A stretch of 13,421 bases of DNA from Methanobacteriota archaeon. Lineage in GTDB: Archaea; Nanobdellota; Nanobdellia; Woesearchaeales; SM23-78. Below the pieces are notes generated by a model. It did no database searches. It saw nothing but the letters and a program-made list of their open reading frames with translations, and was not told the origin of the DNA. This document shows positions 13,186-13,421 of this stretch, in pieces. A program made the translations under genes and the position numbers. The DNA is taken from assembly GCA_030637925.1 (NCBI GenBank), contig DAOWFR010000081.1:1-13421 (forward strand), given 5' to 3'. Within the stretch, counting starts at the first letter, position 1, and the number at the start of each line of letters is the position of its first letter.

Positions 13186-13421
13186 TTGAGTGAGATTATA
13201 GATGAAATTCTTAAGCACTTGCCTAAAGGCAAGGTAAGTGATGCTGTTTTTGAAGGAGCAAATATTGTTCTTTACACCAAGAACAAGGACTTCTTCTTAA
13301 ATGACAAAGGAATTGTTAAGGAAGTAGTTAACATGATAAAGAAGAGGATAGAGCTCAGACCAGACCCAAGCATATGCATGGAGCAGGAAAAGGCTGAGAT
13401 ACTTATCAAGAATATAATAAC
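13186..13421 (+). CDS. aCPSF1-type KH/beta-CASP ribonuclease, N-terminal part (3' end outside window)
   Basis: Only the first 78 residues are present. They match the N-terminal KH-like region of archaeal CPSF1 (FttA), the beta-CASP ribonuclease that cuts nascent RNA at U-rich sites and drives transcription termination. The match rests on the general pattern: a short helix MSEIIDEILKHLPKG, then FEGANIVLYTKNKDFFLND, an EVVNMIKKR helix and RIELRPDPSI, which is highly typical of the family. The metallo-beta-lactamase and beta-CASP domains would lie beyond the window. The TTG start is chosen by Shine-Dalgarno spacing; the ATG at 13180 would add Met-His. In Methanocaldococcus jannaschii the orthologue is also next to the proteasome beta gene (from memory), which supports the call. 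Confidence 0.88.
   Translation, partial: MSEIIDEILKHLPKGKVSDAVFEGANIVLYTKNKDFFLNDKGIVKEVVNMIKKRIELRPDPSICMEQEKAEILIKNII

Overview
The window is a gene-dense, AT-rich stretch of archaeal chromosome. It encodes archease, a DRG/Rbg-type GTPase, a 20S proteasome beta subunit, the start of an aCPSF1-type KH/beta-CASP ribonuclease and class III (archaeal) prepilins. Promoters look like archaeal TATA boxes, and several genes have GGTG or GGAGG Shine-Dalgarno sites about 5-8 nt before the start. The pilin N-termini, the HTH-nucleotidyltransferase/HEPN pair and the many family-less surface proteins resemble DPANN archaea (Woesearchaeota/Pacearchaeota type). That placement is an inference from style, not a phylogenetic result.

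Layout. 1-230: acidic C-terminal tail of an unidentified protein. 234-653: archease. 660-1496 (-): variant PlsC-like acyltransferase. 1563-2657 (-): DRG-family GTPase. 2658-2808: divergent control region with two perfect AT-rich palindromes. 2809-3742: HTH-nucleotidyltransferase followed 1 nt later by a HEPN protein, a likely toxin-antitoxin-like pair. 3785-5262: two overlapping genes for single-pass surface proteins with prepilin-like N-termini and many N-glycosylation sequons. 5263-5402: promoter region with a 19-bp palindrome between two TATA-like boxes. 5403-11042: winged-helix protein, large cytoplasmic helical-repeat protein, secretion/pilus ATPase and two T2SSF membrane platform proteins. 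11177-12304: two class III prepilins separated by a dead prepilin remnant. 12442-13077: proteasome beta. 13186 to the end: aCPSF1-like protein (partial).

The main theme is a roughly 8.5-kb surface-filament locus (3785-12304). It has an ATPase motor, two platform proteins, two major-type pilins and two candidate minor pilins. It also has two cytoplasmic proteins of unknown role between the control region and the motor: an HTH protein and a 549-residue protein built from about six degenerate helical hairpins, two of which are a very recent 204-bp tandem duplication. These two proteins and the palindromic operator are the best candidates for something undescribed.

No gene-free stretch exceeds 300 bases. 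The longest are 2658-2808, 5263-5402, 11043-11176, 11663-11845 and 12305-12441, and each is described by a feature below. I see no tRNA, rRNA, CRISPR array or insertion sequence.
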